Shown here one piece after another: positions 39,760 to 48,092 of a stretch of 64,000 nt of DNA. Below the pieces are notes generated by a model. The model searched no databases and had not been told where the DNA came from. It saw only the letters and a program-made list of their open reading frames with translations. The DNA is from Variovorax sp. Sphag1AA. Its GTDB lineage: Bacteria; Pseudomonadota; Gammaproteobacteria; Burkholderiales; Burkholderiaceae_C. The DNA is taken from positions 1-64,000 of the forward strand of contig NZ_JACHYC010000008.1 of NCBI RefSeq assembly GCF_014192575.1, read 5' to 3'. The stretch's first letter is position 1; each line of letters starts with the position of its first letter. A program made the translations under genes and the position numbers.

Positions 39760-40596
39760 ATGAGAAAGACCCGCAAGACCGACGCATCCACCGAAACGAG
39801 CGCGCCGCCGCGCGTGCTGGAGCGCCGGCAGCGCGTGCAGTCCGCCGAGACCGGCATGGCGGTTCTGAAGACCCTCTCGGCCATGGGTGGCAGCGCCAGC
39901 CTGAGCGCCCTGGCGGCGCAGCTCGACGAAAGTCCGGCCAAGGTCCATCGCTATCTCGCGAGCCTGATCCAGGAAGGGCTGGTCGATCAGGACGCCGGCT
40001 CGCAGCGCTACTTCCTCGGCCCCGAACTCATTCGCATCGGCCTCACCGCGATGCGTCAGGCCGAGCCCATCCGTCTCGTCGAACCGGCGTTGGTGCGCCT
40101 GCGCGAGCAACTCGAAGTCACCTGCTTCGTCGCGCTGATGGGCAACAAGGGGCCGACCATCATGCGATTCGAAGAGCCCGGCCTGCCGGTGACGGTCAAT
40201 GTGCGCGCGGGCAGCGTGATGTCGCTGGTGTGGTCGGCCACCGGCCGCGTCTTTCTCGGGCTGCTCGACGAAGCCCGCGTGCGGACGCTCGCCGAAGAAG
40301 AACTCGCGGCAGCAACGCCCGAGATGCTCGCGATGCTGCCGACGCCGGACCCGATCGCACAGTTGCAGAAGGAAGTCCGCGCGGCAGGATGCGCGATCGT
40401 GCGGGATGTCTACCTGCGCGGCATCAGCGCGGTCGCTGCGCCGGTCTACGACTTCACCGGGCGCGTGTGCGCGGTGATCACCGCGCTCGGCGCGACCGGC
40501 GGCTTCGATCCCTCGGCCGATGGCGTGATCGCGACGGCGCTACGGCGCGAGGCCGAAGCGACGAGCGCGAAGCTCGGTCACGCGCCGCCGAACTAG
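39760..40596 (+). CDS. IclR-family transcriptional regulator
   Basis: A 278-residue regulator: a basic N-terminal extension (about residues 1-28), an IclR winged helix (about 29-90; LSALAAQLDESPAKVHRYL) and an effector domain (about 105-270). Divergent from the Bug-P450 operon and thus its likely regulator. IclR proteins of this type commonly control degradation of aromatic compounds. Confidence 0.92.
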   Translation: MRKTRKTDASTETSAPPRVLERRQRVQSAETGMAVLKTLSAMGGSASLSALAAQLDESPAKVHRYLASLIQEGLVDQDAGSQRYFLGPELIRIGLTAMRQAEPIRLVEPALVRLREQLEVTCFVALMGNKGPTIMRFEEPGLPVTVNVRAGSVMSLVWSATGRVFLGLLDEARVRTLAEEELAAATPEMLAMLPTPDPIAQLQKEVRAAGCAIVRDVYLRGISAVAAPVYDFTGRVCAVITALGATGGFDPSADGVIATALRREAEATSAKLGHAPPN

Positions 40597-40667
40597 CGAC
40601 ATGCGCCTACTTGGAGACGGGTGGACGCGGCAGTGCCACTTGCCGCGGATCAGGGCACCTTGGGCAC

Positions 40668-40874
40668 ATGAAAGTCCTCGTACCACTCCTCTTCGCCGCT
40701 GCCGCCGTGACCGCGCTTTCGGGTTGCGTGGCTGTTCCCTACGACGCGGGCCCGCCGCCGGGCGCCTACTACAGCCGCCCCGCTCCGCCGCCACCAGGCG
40801 CGCGCCGCGACTACGACCGCGATGGCGTGCCGGACCGCTACGACCGCCGCCCGGACAACCCATACCGCTACTGA
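40668..40874 (+). CDS. Small lipoprotein with an acidic DxDxDG loop
   Basis: A 68-residue protein with a lipoprotein signal (ALSGC, Cys20), a Pro/Tyr-rich stretch and a C-terminal DYDRDGVPDRYD segment that resembles a calcium-binding thrombospondin-3 loop. Such small lipoproteins are common in Burkholderiales. Its end overlaps the convergent DUF2817 gene by seven bases. Confidence 0.65.
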   Translation: MKVLVPLLFAAAAVTALSGCVAVPYDAGPPPGAYYSRPAPPPPGARRDYDRDGVPDRYDRRPDNPYRY

Positions 40875-41971
40875 CGCGGCGCGAAGCTCAAGCCTTGAAG
40901 GGCTTGAACGAAGGTGGTCCTGAACTGGCCGAGCACCATGCCTTGCCAGATCGGACTGTCGCTGAAGAATGCGGCGCGCATGGCCTCGCGGATGCGCTCG
41001 GCTTGTTCGGTCGGCGCGTGCGGGTACGAGCGCAGCCACGCTTCACCGCAGACCGCCTCGAACATGGCGTCGAGCGCCACGGTGCCGAACTCGAGGGCGA
41101 TGGAGGTCGGGCGCGCCTCGGGACAGGCTTCGTAGATGAGCGATGCAACCTGGCCGGTGATCGCGACGGAGGCCGAGGTGCCGGCGAAAGGCACCGCCAG
41201 GTCCAGGCCCCACCATCGGCGTGCGCGCTCGATCTCCTCGAGGTCGTTTCGACCGGCGAAGATCTTCTCCCCATGACCCCACGGCCCCAGACCGGTATGG
41301 ATGTCGATCCATCCGATGTCTGCAAATCCTCGGCCATGCGATTCGAGCAACGACCTGAAATGCCTCAGTGACGCGCTACGCGCTTTGCCGCCGAAGAACA
41401 CGCCGTCGGGATGCGTGTACTGCCCGCGCGACACTGCGTCCTGATAGGCGGGGAACCCATGGGCGCTGATGAAGGCAGCAACCGCTTCGCGCTGCTGCGC
41501 ACCCGGCGGCCATTGCGGTGGAACGAGGTGCGGATGCAGCTGCGCGTAGCCTTCGTTGGGCGGTGGTGCCGCGTCGAATGCGCGCGCATTCCGGTTCAGG
41601 TCGATGTTGTCTTCGTTCGTCCGGCTGTGCCACGAGAACCCGTACGGATTGAGCGCATGCACCAGCAGGAGAGCGACCTTGGCCCGCAGCGCGTGGGCAA
41701 GCAGTCCGTCATCTCCCAGCAACGCCAGTTGGCAACCCGAGCCGCAATAGCCCTCGACGCCATGCGTGGCCGAGGTGATCACGAGCAACGCGCGCGCGTC
41801 GGCCGGACGAATGATCGCAGCGTCCAGCGAAAGCGCCTCGTCCTCGCTGCCCGGGGCGTCGATGGCGAAGCTCTGCACTTCCCCGAGGCGAGCGCGTGCG
41901 GCTTCGAGAAAGCGATGCCGGGCCATCGCATAGCTCGCGGAAAAGGGCTGCAGCATGGCCTTCGTACTCAC
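40868..41971 (-). CDS. M14/DUF2817-family zinc hydrolase
   Basis: A 367-residue cytosolic protein of the DUF2817 family (carboxypeptidase-A/succinylglutamate-desuccinylase-like fold). The zinc motif is THGVEGYCG (His and Glu), with NPYGF, RTNEDNIDLNRN and the likely later His ligand in DIHTGLG. It would hydrolyse an amide or peptide bond of a small molecule. It begins at a GTG overlapping the stop of the Bug gene (GTGA); an ATG five codons in is an alternative. Coupling to a Bug receptor suggests action on the imported ligand. Confidence 0.85.
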   Translation of the reverse strand: MSTKAMLQPFSASYAMARHRFLEAARARLGEVQSFAIDAPGSEDEALSLDAAIIRPADARALLVITSATHGVEGYCGSGCQLALLGDDGLLAHALRAKVALLLVHALNPYGFSWHSRTNEDNIDLNRNARAFDAAPPPNEGYAQLHPHLVPPQWPPGAQQREAVAAFISAHGFPAYQDAVSRGQYTHPDGVFFGGKARSASLRHFRSLLESHGRGFADIGWIDIHTGLGPWGHGEKIFAGRNDLEEIERARRWWGLDLAVPFAGTSASVAITGQVASLIYEACPEARPTSIALEFGTVALDAMFEAVCGEAWLRSYPHAPTEQAERIREAMRAAFFSDSPIWQGMVLGQFRTTFVQALQGLSFAPRQ

Positions 41972-42963
41972 TGCGGTTGCAGCTTGACCACCTTGGCGAT
42001 GTCCCGGTAGCGGGCGATCTCGGCCTCGTAGGCACGCGCCGCTTCCGCGGTGGTGCCGGGCGCTGCCACGGTGAGCCCCTGTTCTTCGAGCTGCGCCCTG
42101 ACCTTCGGGTCCTGCAGCACGGTGCCGAGCGCCTTGTTCAGCCGCTCCACGATGGCTTCAGGCGTGTCCTTGCGAACGAAGTAGCCGTGCCAGAACTGGT
42201 AGCTGAAGTCCTTGACGAGCGCGCCGTCGTTGACGCTAGGATATTTCTTGAGAAGCGGTGCGCCCTTGGTGCCGCGCGGCTCCAGAGTGCCGAGGATCTT
42301 CATCCGGCCGGCATCGGTCATGCCCAGGATCTGCTGCTGGATCGGTGCCAGCATGAAATCGACCTGGCCGGACGCCAGATCCTGCATGAGAGGAGCGCCA
42401 CCCTTGTAGGGCACATGGACCATCGGCGCGCCGGCCGAAACGGAAAGCTTCTCGCCCAACACATGGAACAGGGAGCCGAAGCCGGTGCTTCCGTAGGTCA
42501 GCGGGGCACCGGCAGCGGCCTGGCGGCGCGCCAACGCGATCAACTCGTCCATGTCGTTGGCCTGCAGGTCGGCTCTTGCAACCAGCACCATCGGGGCCAC
42601 GCCGATCATCTGCACGGGCCGGAATTCGTCGCTCTTGAACTTCACGGCTGCATTGGCCAAGGGCACGAGGATGGTCTCCGTCACGGAACCCTGGAAGACG
42701 CTGTAGCCATCGGGCTTCGCGTTGAGCATCTTCTGGGCGCCGATCGCGCCTGCCGCGCCCCCGATGTTGTCGACGATCACGGGTTGCCCGAGCAGCCTGG
42801 ACAGCGGCTCGTTGATCACCCTCGCGATCACATCGGAAGAGCCTCCGGGGGGATACGGGACCACCAGGCTCACGGTCCGGGAGGGGTACGTATCGGCGGC
42901 TGCAGCGCTGCAGGTCACCAGCAAGCCGGTGAAGACGGCAGCAAGAAATTTGGTCAGTCTCAT
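41968..42963 (-). CDS. Bug/TctC-family periplasmic receptor (DUF2817 operon)
   Basis: A 331-residue exported receptor: signal peptide (residues 1-23, ending SAAAAD), LVVPYPPGGSSDVIAR and the Bug signature around IVDNIGGAAG. It is divergent from a LysR gene and coupled (GTGA) to the DUF2817 hydrolase. Third Bug receptor in the window and also without membrane partners. Confidence 0.92.
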   Translation of the reverse strand: MRLTKFLAAVFTGLLVTCSAAAADTYPSRTVSLVVPYPPGGSSDVIARVINEPLSRLLGQPVIVDNIGGAAGAIGAQKMLNAKPDGYSVFQGSVTETILVPLANAAVKFKSDEFRPVQMIGVAPMVLVARADLQANDMDELIALARRQAAAGAPLTYGSTGFGSLFHVLGEKLSVSAGAPMVHVPYKGGAPLMQDLASGQVDFMLAPIQQQILGMTDAGRMKILGTLEPRGTKGAPLLKKYPSVNDGALVKDFSYQFWHGYFVRKDTPEAIVERLNKALGTVLQDPKVRAQLEEQGLTVAAPGTTAEAARAYEAEIARYRDIAKVVKLQPQ

Positions 42964-43046
42964 GGTGGTGCTTCGGTGTGTGGATCGGTGGCAAAGGGTC
43001 AGCGGGGTGCGGGGATGCTAGAAGGCTCTATCGATCAGGAAAAGAC

Positions 43047-43069
43047 AACATTTCAAGCACAATGATGTT
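43047..43069. promoter_or_regulatory. Putative LysR-binding dyad in the Bug/LysR gap
   Basis: AACAT (43047-43051) and ATGTT (43065-43069) form a perfect 5-base dyad with 13 bases between, fitting the T-N11-A pattern typical of LysR sites. It sits in an AT-rich patch of the 129-base divergent gap, 23 bases before the LysR start. Confidence 0.45.
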
Positions 43070-43092
43070 ATTTGGTTATCCCCTCCGCGCCC

Positions 43093-44025
43093 ATGAAGCT
43101 CCACCAGTTACGCACCTTCGTGGCCGTTGCCGAGCATCGGAGCATCCGTGCCGCGGCGCGCGCGCTCTTCGTCTCCCAACCGGCGGTCACACGCACGATC
43201 CGCGAGCTGGAGCACGACCTGGACATCCTGCTGCTGCGTCGCAGCGTCGAAGGCGTGGAACTGACCGAGGCGGGCGCGGCGCTGCAGGTGCGGGCGCGGC
43301 TACTGCTGCAAGACATCCGGCGCACTCGCGAGGAGCTTGCGTTCATGAAGGAGGGGCGCGGCGGTCAGGTCTCGGCGGCCGTGACCAGCACCATCGGCCT
43401 CACGGTGCTGCCCGATGCCCTGGAGTCCTTCATGCGGCGAATGCCGGAGGCCCGCATCAGCCTGACCGAAGACGCACCGCCCATTGCCCTGGAGAAGTTG
43501 CGCAACGGCACGCTGGACTTCATCGTGACCAACACGCTGGCCGACGATCTGCCGGCTGAGTTCGTGCAGCATCCGCTCTTCGTCATGCAACTCATGATCG
43601 TGGCCCGTGCAGGCCACCCTGCGAGAGGCGCCCGATCGCTGCGCGAACTGCAGGGACAGCGATGGGTCGTACCTTCGCTCAACCGCATGCCGTTCCATCG
43701 CCTGTTCACCTCGCACGAGCTGGAGCCGCCGGCCGCAATCCTGGGTTGCGAATCCTTCGGCATCGCGATTCACCTGGCCAGCAAGATGGATCTGCTGATG
43801 CTGGCATCCACACCAGCGTACGAGCCGGAGTTGCGCCCGCGGAACCTCGAGCCTCTCAAGCTCAAGGAAGGTCTGCCTACGGTGGAGGTCAGCGTCGTGA
43901 CGCTTCGAAATGCCCGACTGACGCCGGCCACCAAGTGCTTTGTGGAGTGCCTGGGCGCCGTGCCCCTGCCCAACGGACTTTCGCGCAGCGCCGCGGCCGA
44001 ACCAGGTCGGGCGTCTTCGATCTAG
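43093..44025 (+). CDS. LysR-family transcriptional regulator
   Basis: A 310-residue LysR protein: helix-turn-helix at residues 1-60 (SIRAAARALFVSQPAVTRTI) and a periplasmic-binding-like effector domain. Divergent from the Bug/DUF2817 operon, its likely target. It resembles the aromatic-acid-responsive LysR group in length. The ATG at 43093 begins the fold; a start seven codons upstream is possible. Its stop overlaps the convergent amidotransferase gene by four bases. Confidence 0.92.
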   Translation: MKLHQLRTFVAVAEHRSIRAAARALFVSQPAVTRTIRELEHDLDILLLRRSVEGVELTEAGAALQVRARLLLQDIRRTREELAFMKEGRGGQVSAAVTSTIGLTVLPDALESFMRRMPEARISLTEDAPPIALEKLRNGTLDFIVTNTLADDLPAEFVQHPLFVMQLMIVARAGHPARGARSLRELQGQRWVVPSLNRMPFHRLFTSHELEPPAAILGCESFGIAIHLASKMDLLMLASTPAYEPELRPRNLEPLKLKEGLPTVEVSVVTLRNARLTPATKCFVECLGAVPLPNGLSRSAAAEPGRASSI

Positions 44026-44747
44026 CTGCAGCCGCGAACCCAGCGCGCGTACAGGCGTGTGAGAACCGCTCGCATGCGTGCGGTCCTAGCCTCGAGATCG
44101 TTGGTCGCATCCACGGGATCGCTCACGGCTGGATTGCCCGCGGCGAACTGCCGCTTGAGTTGCTCGCCGTTTCGCTCGAGTGAAAGCTCGACGAGCTGGG
44201 GCGTCATCTCCAAGTGCGACTGCAGCAGCAGGTGCCGGTCGCGAAGAATGAATGCCTGGTTCGAACAGTGATCGCTGCGGGCGATCTGCTGTGCCCCCGG
44301 TGGCGGCTGGAACGTGTCGCCGTGCCACTGGAACGTCTGCACATCACGCGCAGCGAATTCACCCCACCACTCGTGTGCGAGCGCATCGCTTCCCGTCTTC
44401 AACGGCTGCCACCCGATCTCGGGCGCGGTATGGCGCGCGACGCTGCCGCCGAGCGCCTGCGCGACAAGCTGGCTTCCGAGGCAATGCCCGGCCACGGGCA
44501 GGCCACGCGCATCGGCGTCGCGAATCAGCGCCAGTTCGCGCGGTATCCACGGCAGGTCGTCATGAACGCCCATGTAGCCGCCCATGAAGACAAGGCCACA
44601 GAAGTCATCGGCACTCTCCGGAACGGGTTCACCGTCGACGATGCGGATCACGCGCACCGCGTGGCCGAGCGATTGCAGGATGGGGACCACGCTGCCTGGC
44701 GCCCCGACTTCGGTGTGCTGAAAAACGGCGATCGGCTTCATGTGCAT
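44022..44747 (-). CDS. Class I glutamine-amidotransferase-like protein
   Basis: A 241-residue GATase1-fold protein with the nucleophile elbow GHCLGSQLV (Cys near residue 88) and the His-x-Glu pair in LLQSHLEM. Stand-alone members of this group hydrolyse gamma-glutamyl amides (PuuD, AtdA2/TdnT) or act as amidotransferase subunits. It is the last gene of the ten-gene operon that begins with a Rieske oxygenase and a glutamine-synthetase-like ligase. That makes removal of a gamma-glutamyl group from an oxidised amine the likeliest role (inference). The ATG at 44747 overlaps the livF stop (TGATG). Confidence 0.85.
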   Translation of the reverse strand: MHMKPIAVFQHTEVGAPGSVVPILQSLGHAVRVIRIVDGEPVPESADDFCGLVFMGGYMGVHDDLPWIPRELALIRDADARGLPVAGHCLGSQLVAQALGGSVARHTAPEIGWQPLKTGSDALAHEWWGEFAARDVQTFQWHGDTFQPPPGAQQIARSDHCSNQAFILRDRHLLLQSHLEMTPQLVELSLERNGEQLKRQFAAGNPAVSDPVDATNDLEARTARMRAVLTRLYARWVRGCS

Positions 44748-45466
44748 CAACTCGCGAACTCTTCGATGCCAACGCCCAGCAGTCGATCGAGCAGCGCGAC
44801 GTCGGCGGCAAGGTCGGCACTCGGCCCCGAATGCACCACGGTCCCTCGCTCCAGCACGATCGCCTGATGAGTCATCTCCAGCGCCAGCACCGGATGCTGC
44901 TCGACCACGATCGATGCCAGACCTTCGCTTTCGCAGAGGCGCCGGATGGATCGGGCCAGCTCCTCCACGATGATCGGCGCGAGCCCTTCCATCGGTTCAT
45001 CGAGCAGCAGCAGCGCGGGGTTGGTCATCAACGCCCGGCCGATGGCGAGCATCTGCTGCTCGCCGCCGGAGAGCTGGTTGCCGTAGTTAGCGCGGCGCTC
45101 GCGCAGGCGCGGGAAGAAGTCGTAGACGCGGTCGAGGTTCCACGGGCCCGGTCGCGCGACGACAGTGAGGTTCTCTTCGACCGTGAGCGACGGGAACACT
45201 TCGCGCTCCTGCGGCACCCAGCCGAGGCCTGCGCGCACGCGCAGATGCGCAGGCCGGCGCGTGATGTCATCGCCGCGCCAGCGGATCGTGCCGCTCATCA
45301 CGCGGGTGTTGCCCATGAGCGTTTCGAGCAACGTGGTCTTTCCCACGCCGTTACGACCGAGGACGGCAAGACTCTGGCCCTGTGCGATCGAGAAGCACAG
45401 ACGGTCGAGCACCACCGCGTTTCCGTACCCTGCAGTGACTTGATCGAAGTCGAGCATCTCAGGCAT
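44747..45466 (-). CDS. livF: Branched-chain-amino-acid-type ABC ATPase LivF
   Basis: A 239-residue ABC ATPase: Walker A GRNGVGKTT, signature LSGGEQQM, Walker B LLLLDEPMEGLAP, length typical of LivF. It energises uptake across the inner membrane with LivG, LivH and LivM. Its start overlaps the livG stop by eight bases and its stop overlaps the amidotransferase start. By context the substrate is probably the amine degraded by this operon and not leucine. Confidence 0.94.
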   Translation of the reverse strand: MPEMLDFDQVTAGYGNAVVLDRLCFSIAQGQSLAVLGRNGVGKTTLLETLMGNTRVMSGTIRWRGDDITRRPAHLRVRAGLGWVPQEREVFPSLTVEENLTVVARPGPWNLDRVYDFFPRLRERRANYGNQLSGGEQQMLAIGRALMTNPALLLLDEPMEGLAPIIVEELARSIRRLCESEGLASIVVEQHPVLALEMTHQAIVLERGTVVHSGPSADLAADVALLDRLLGVGIEEFAS

Positions 45467-46250
45467 AGGCCACCCTCGCGACGGGCGCATGCGCGGCGAC
45501 ATGCGTGTTGCCCAGGTAGACCTCGCGCACGCGCGGGTCGCTGCCGATCTCGGCCGGCGTGCCCTCGGTGAGGATGCGGCCGGCCACCAGCACCGAGATC
45601 CGGCGCGAGAAGCGAAAGACGAGGTTCATGTCGTGCTCGATGAAGAGGATGCTGATGTCTTGCGGCAAGTCCGCGATGACCTCGAAGAGTTCACCGCTCT
45701 CGTCCTCCGGAACACCCGCGGCGGGCTCGTCGAGGAGAAGGATGCGAGGTCGCGCAGCGAGTGCCAGTGCGATCTCCAGCAATCGCTGTTTGCCATACGC
45801 GAGCTGTGCCACCGGCACGTTCGCCAGATCGTCAAGCCGCAGGCGCCCGAGCAGCGCATGCGCTTCGTCGAACACATGCGTGCAGCGCTTCAAGGGCCGC
45901 CACCATGTCGCGGCCAGCCCTTCCCGCTCGCTGATGGCCAGCACCACCGACAGCAGCGGCGTGAGGCTCGGAAAGAGCGTGTTGATCTGGAAGGTTCGCG
46001 CCAGTCCCATGCGGGCCCGCTGGTCGCAGGTCAGCGCGGTGATGTCCTGGTCGCCCATGCGGATCGTCCCCGCCGTCGGCCGGTACACGCCCGTGAGCAG
46101 ATTGATCAGCGTGGTCTTGCCCGCGCCGTTGGGGCCGATGAGCGCCTGACGTGCACCCGGCTCCAGCGTGAGGTTCACGTCCGCCACCGCCTGGAAGGCG
46201 CCGAAGCTGATGCCCAGGCCACTCGTCTGCAATGCGTGCGCGGCGCTCAT
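45459..46250 (-). CDS. livG: Branched-chain-amino-acid-type ABC ATPase LivG
   Basis: A 263-residue ABC ATPase: Walker A GPNGAGKTT, RTFQINTLFPSLT Q-loop, Walker B ILLLDEPAAGVPEDE, the H-loop IEHDMNLVF and the C-terminal LivG extension. The signature is degenerate (LAYGKQRLLEIA), as is usual for LivG. The ATG overlaps the livM stop (ATGA). Confidence 0.94.
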   Translation of the reverse strand: MSAAHALQTSGLGISFGAFQAVADVNLTLEPGARQALIGPNGAGKTTLINLLTGVYRPTAGTIRMGDQDITALTCDQRARMGLARTFQINTLFPSLTPLLSVVLAISEREGLAATWWRPLKRCTHVFDEAHALLGRLRLDDLANVPVAQLAYGKQRLLEIALALAARPRILLLDEPAAGVPEDESGELFEVIADLPQDISILFIEHDMNLVFRFSRRISVLVAGRILTEGTPAEIGSDPRVREVYLGNTHVAAHAPVARVAYA

Positions 46251-47215
46251 CGTGCGGACTCCTCGGTGCGAAAGCGACGCGACAGTGCGCCCATGATGCC
46301 GCCGCGTCCGAGCATGACCGCGGCGATCAGGAAGATGCCGAGCCAGAACATCCAGTACTGCGGGTTCATGTCGGCGAACCAGTCGTGCACCAGCATGTAG
46401 ACGATGGCCCCGACCATGCCGCCATAGAGGCGCCCCGTTCCGCCGAGCACCAGGATGATCAGCACCTCGGCCGAGCGATTGAAGCCGATCGATTCGATGC
46501 CGACGAACTGCGTGGTCTGCGCCAGCAATGCGCCGGCGACACCGGCCACGGCTGCAGAGAAGGCATAGGCCATGCGAAGGCGCGCCTCCACCGGTGAGCC
46601 GATCGCCAGCATGCGCTTGCGACTGTCGTGAATGCCGCGCAGCGCCAGGCCGAACGGCGATCGCAGGACGAGGCGCACCAGGAGGAACATGACCAGCACT
46701 GCCACGAAGGCATACCCGAATGCGGTCTTGCCGAACAGATCGAACTCGAACAGACCCAGCACCGGCCACACCACCATGCCCTGCAACCCATCGGTGCCAC
46801 CGGTAATGCCCGACAACCGATTGGCGAGCTCGGCCAGCAGCACGCACACGCCGATGGTGATCATCAGCCGCGTGAGGTCGGCGCCGCGCACCACGAGGTA
46901 GCTGAGTGCATAGCCGAGCGCGGCGCACACAAGCAGGGCCACTAGCAAGCCGCTGATCGGTTCGCCCCACCCGTGCTTGGCCAGCAGCCCCGCCACGTAG
47001 GCACCCGCGCCGAAGAACGCCGCATGGCCGACAGTCAGGATGCCCGCGTAGCCCAGGGCCATGTCCAGAGAGACCGCGAACAGGCCGAAGATCAGGATCT
47101 GGCTCATCAGCGTGAGTTGGTCGGGCAGCACGAAGAAGCTGCAGCCCAGCGCAAGCCAGAAGGCGATCTCGACGGTGCGCAGCCGTTGCGGCGTGAGCGT
47201 CAATGTGTTCTTCAC
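46247..47215 (-). CDS. livM: Branched-chain-amino-acid-type ABC permease LivM
   Basis: A 322-residue membrane protein with about nine or ten transmembrane helices and LivM motifs (GYAGILTVGHAAFFGAGAY and the EAA-like GRLYGGMVGAIV). It begins with GTG overlapping the livH stop (GTGA). With LivH it forms the translocation channel. Confidence 0.93.
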   Translation of the reverse strand: MKNTLTLTPQRLRTVEIAFWLALGCSFFVLPDQLTLMSQILIFGLFAVSLDMALGYAGILTVGHAAFFGAGAYVAGLLAKHGWGEPISGLLVALLVCAALGYALSYLVVRGADLTRLMITIGVCVLLAELANRLSGITGGTDGLQGMVVWPVLGLFEFDLFGKTAFGYAFVAVLVMFLLVRLVLRSPFGLALRGIHDSRKRMLAIGSPVEARLRMAYAFSAAVAGVAGALLAQTTQFVGIESIGFNRSAEVLIILVLGGTGRLYGGMVGAIVYMLVHDWFADMNPQYWMFWLGIFLIAAVMLGRGGIMGALSRRFRTEESAR

Positions 47216-48072
47216 GTGAGTCCCTTGCGAGGCACGATGCCGTTGGGCCGCAGCAGCAGCATGGCGATCATGAATACGTAGATGAGAAAGGCGCCGGCTT
47301 CGGGCAGGTAGTACTTGCCTGCGACGTCCACGATGCCCACCAGCAGTGCCGCGATGAACGGCCCCGCGATAGTCCCCGCACCGCCGACGCACACCACGAT
47401 CAGGAAGTACACGAGGTACTTGAGCGGAAAGCTCGGCTCCAGGCCCAGCATCCCCAGGCTCAGTGCGCCGCCCAGGCCCGCGAGGCCGCAGCCCAGCGAG
47501 AAGGTGAGAAAGAACAATCGCTGCACATGGATGCCCGTGCCGCCGGCAACCCGCTGGTTGTCCACCGCCGCGCGCACCATCGCGCCATAGCGTGTCTTGC
47601 CCAGACCCAGAAGCAGGCCTGCGAGAACCAGCACGCCAGCCACGATGAGGAACAGCCGATAGCGTCCCACGGCGAAGCTGCCGATCGCCAGTTGCCCTTC
47701 CAGGTAGGAAGGAAGCGAGAACGGTTGCATCGTCGGACCGAAACCCCAGGTGAAGGCGGCGATGGAGACGAACACCAATCCGATGGACAGCAGCACCTGG
47801 TCCAGCGGATGGGCCCGGTACAGGCGCCGATAGAAGACGAACTCCAGCACCGCACCTACAAGGGCCGCCGCCACGAAGGCAGCAACCAGCGCGGGGAAGA
47901 AGCCCAACCCCAGGCGGCTCATGAGTGCGCTGGCCGCATAGCCGCCCACCATGGCGAAGCTGCCATGCGCGAGGTTGACGAAGTTCATCAGCCCCATCGT
48001 GATGGACAAGCCCACCCCGATCAGAAACAGGAGCATCCCGTAGGCCACTCCGTCGAACAGAACAATTCCCAT
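47212..48072 (-). CDS. livH: Branched-chain-amino-acid-type ABC permease LivH
   Basis: A 286-residue membrane protein with about eight transmembrane helices and the LivH signatures NFVNLAHGSFAMVGGYAA and CVGGAGTIAGPF. It lies 20 bases after livK and overlaps livM by four bases. Confidence 0.93.
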   Translation of the reverse strand: MGIVLFDGVAYGMLLFLIGVGLSITMGLMNFVNLAHGSFAMVGGYAASALMSRLGLGFFPALVAAFVAAALVGAVLEFVFYRRLYRAHPLDQVLLSIGLVFVSIAAFTWGFGPTMQPFSLPSYLEGQLAIGSFAVGRYRLFLIVAGVLVLAGLLLGLGKTRYGAMVRAAVDNQRVAGGTGIHVQRLFFLTFSLGCGLAGLGGALSLGMLGLEPSFPLKYLVYFLIVVCVGGAGTIAGPFIAALLVGIVDVAGKYYLPEAGAFLIYVFMIAMLLLRPNGIVPRKGLT

Positions 48073-48092
48073 GGCGTGGCCTACCGAGACAC

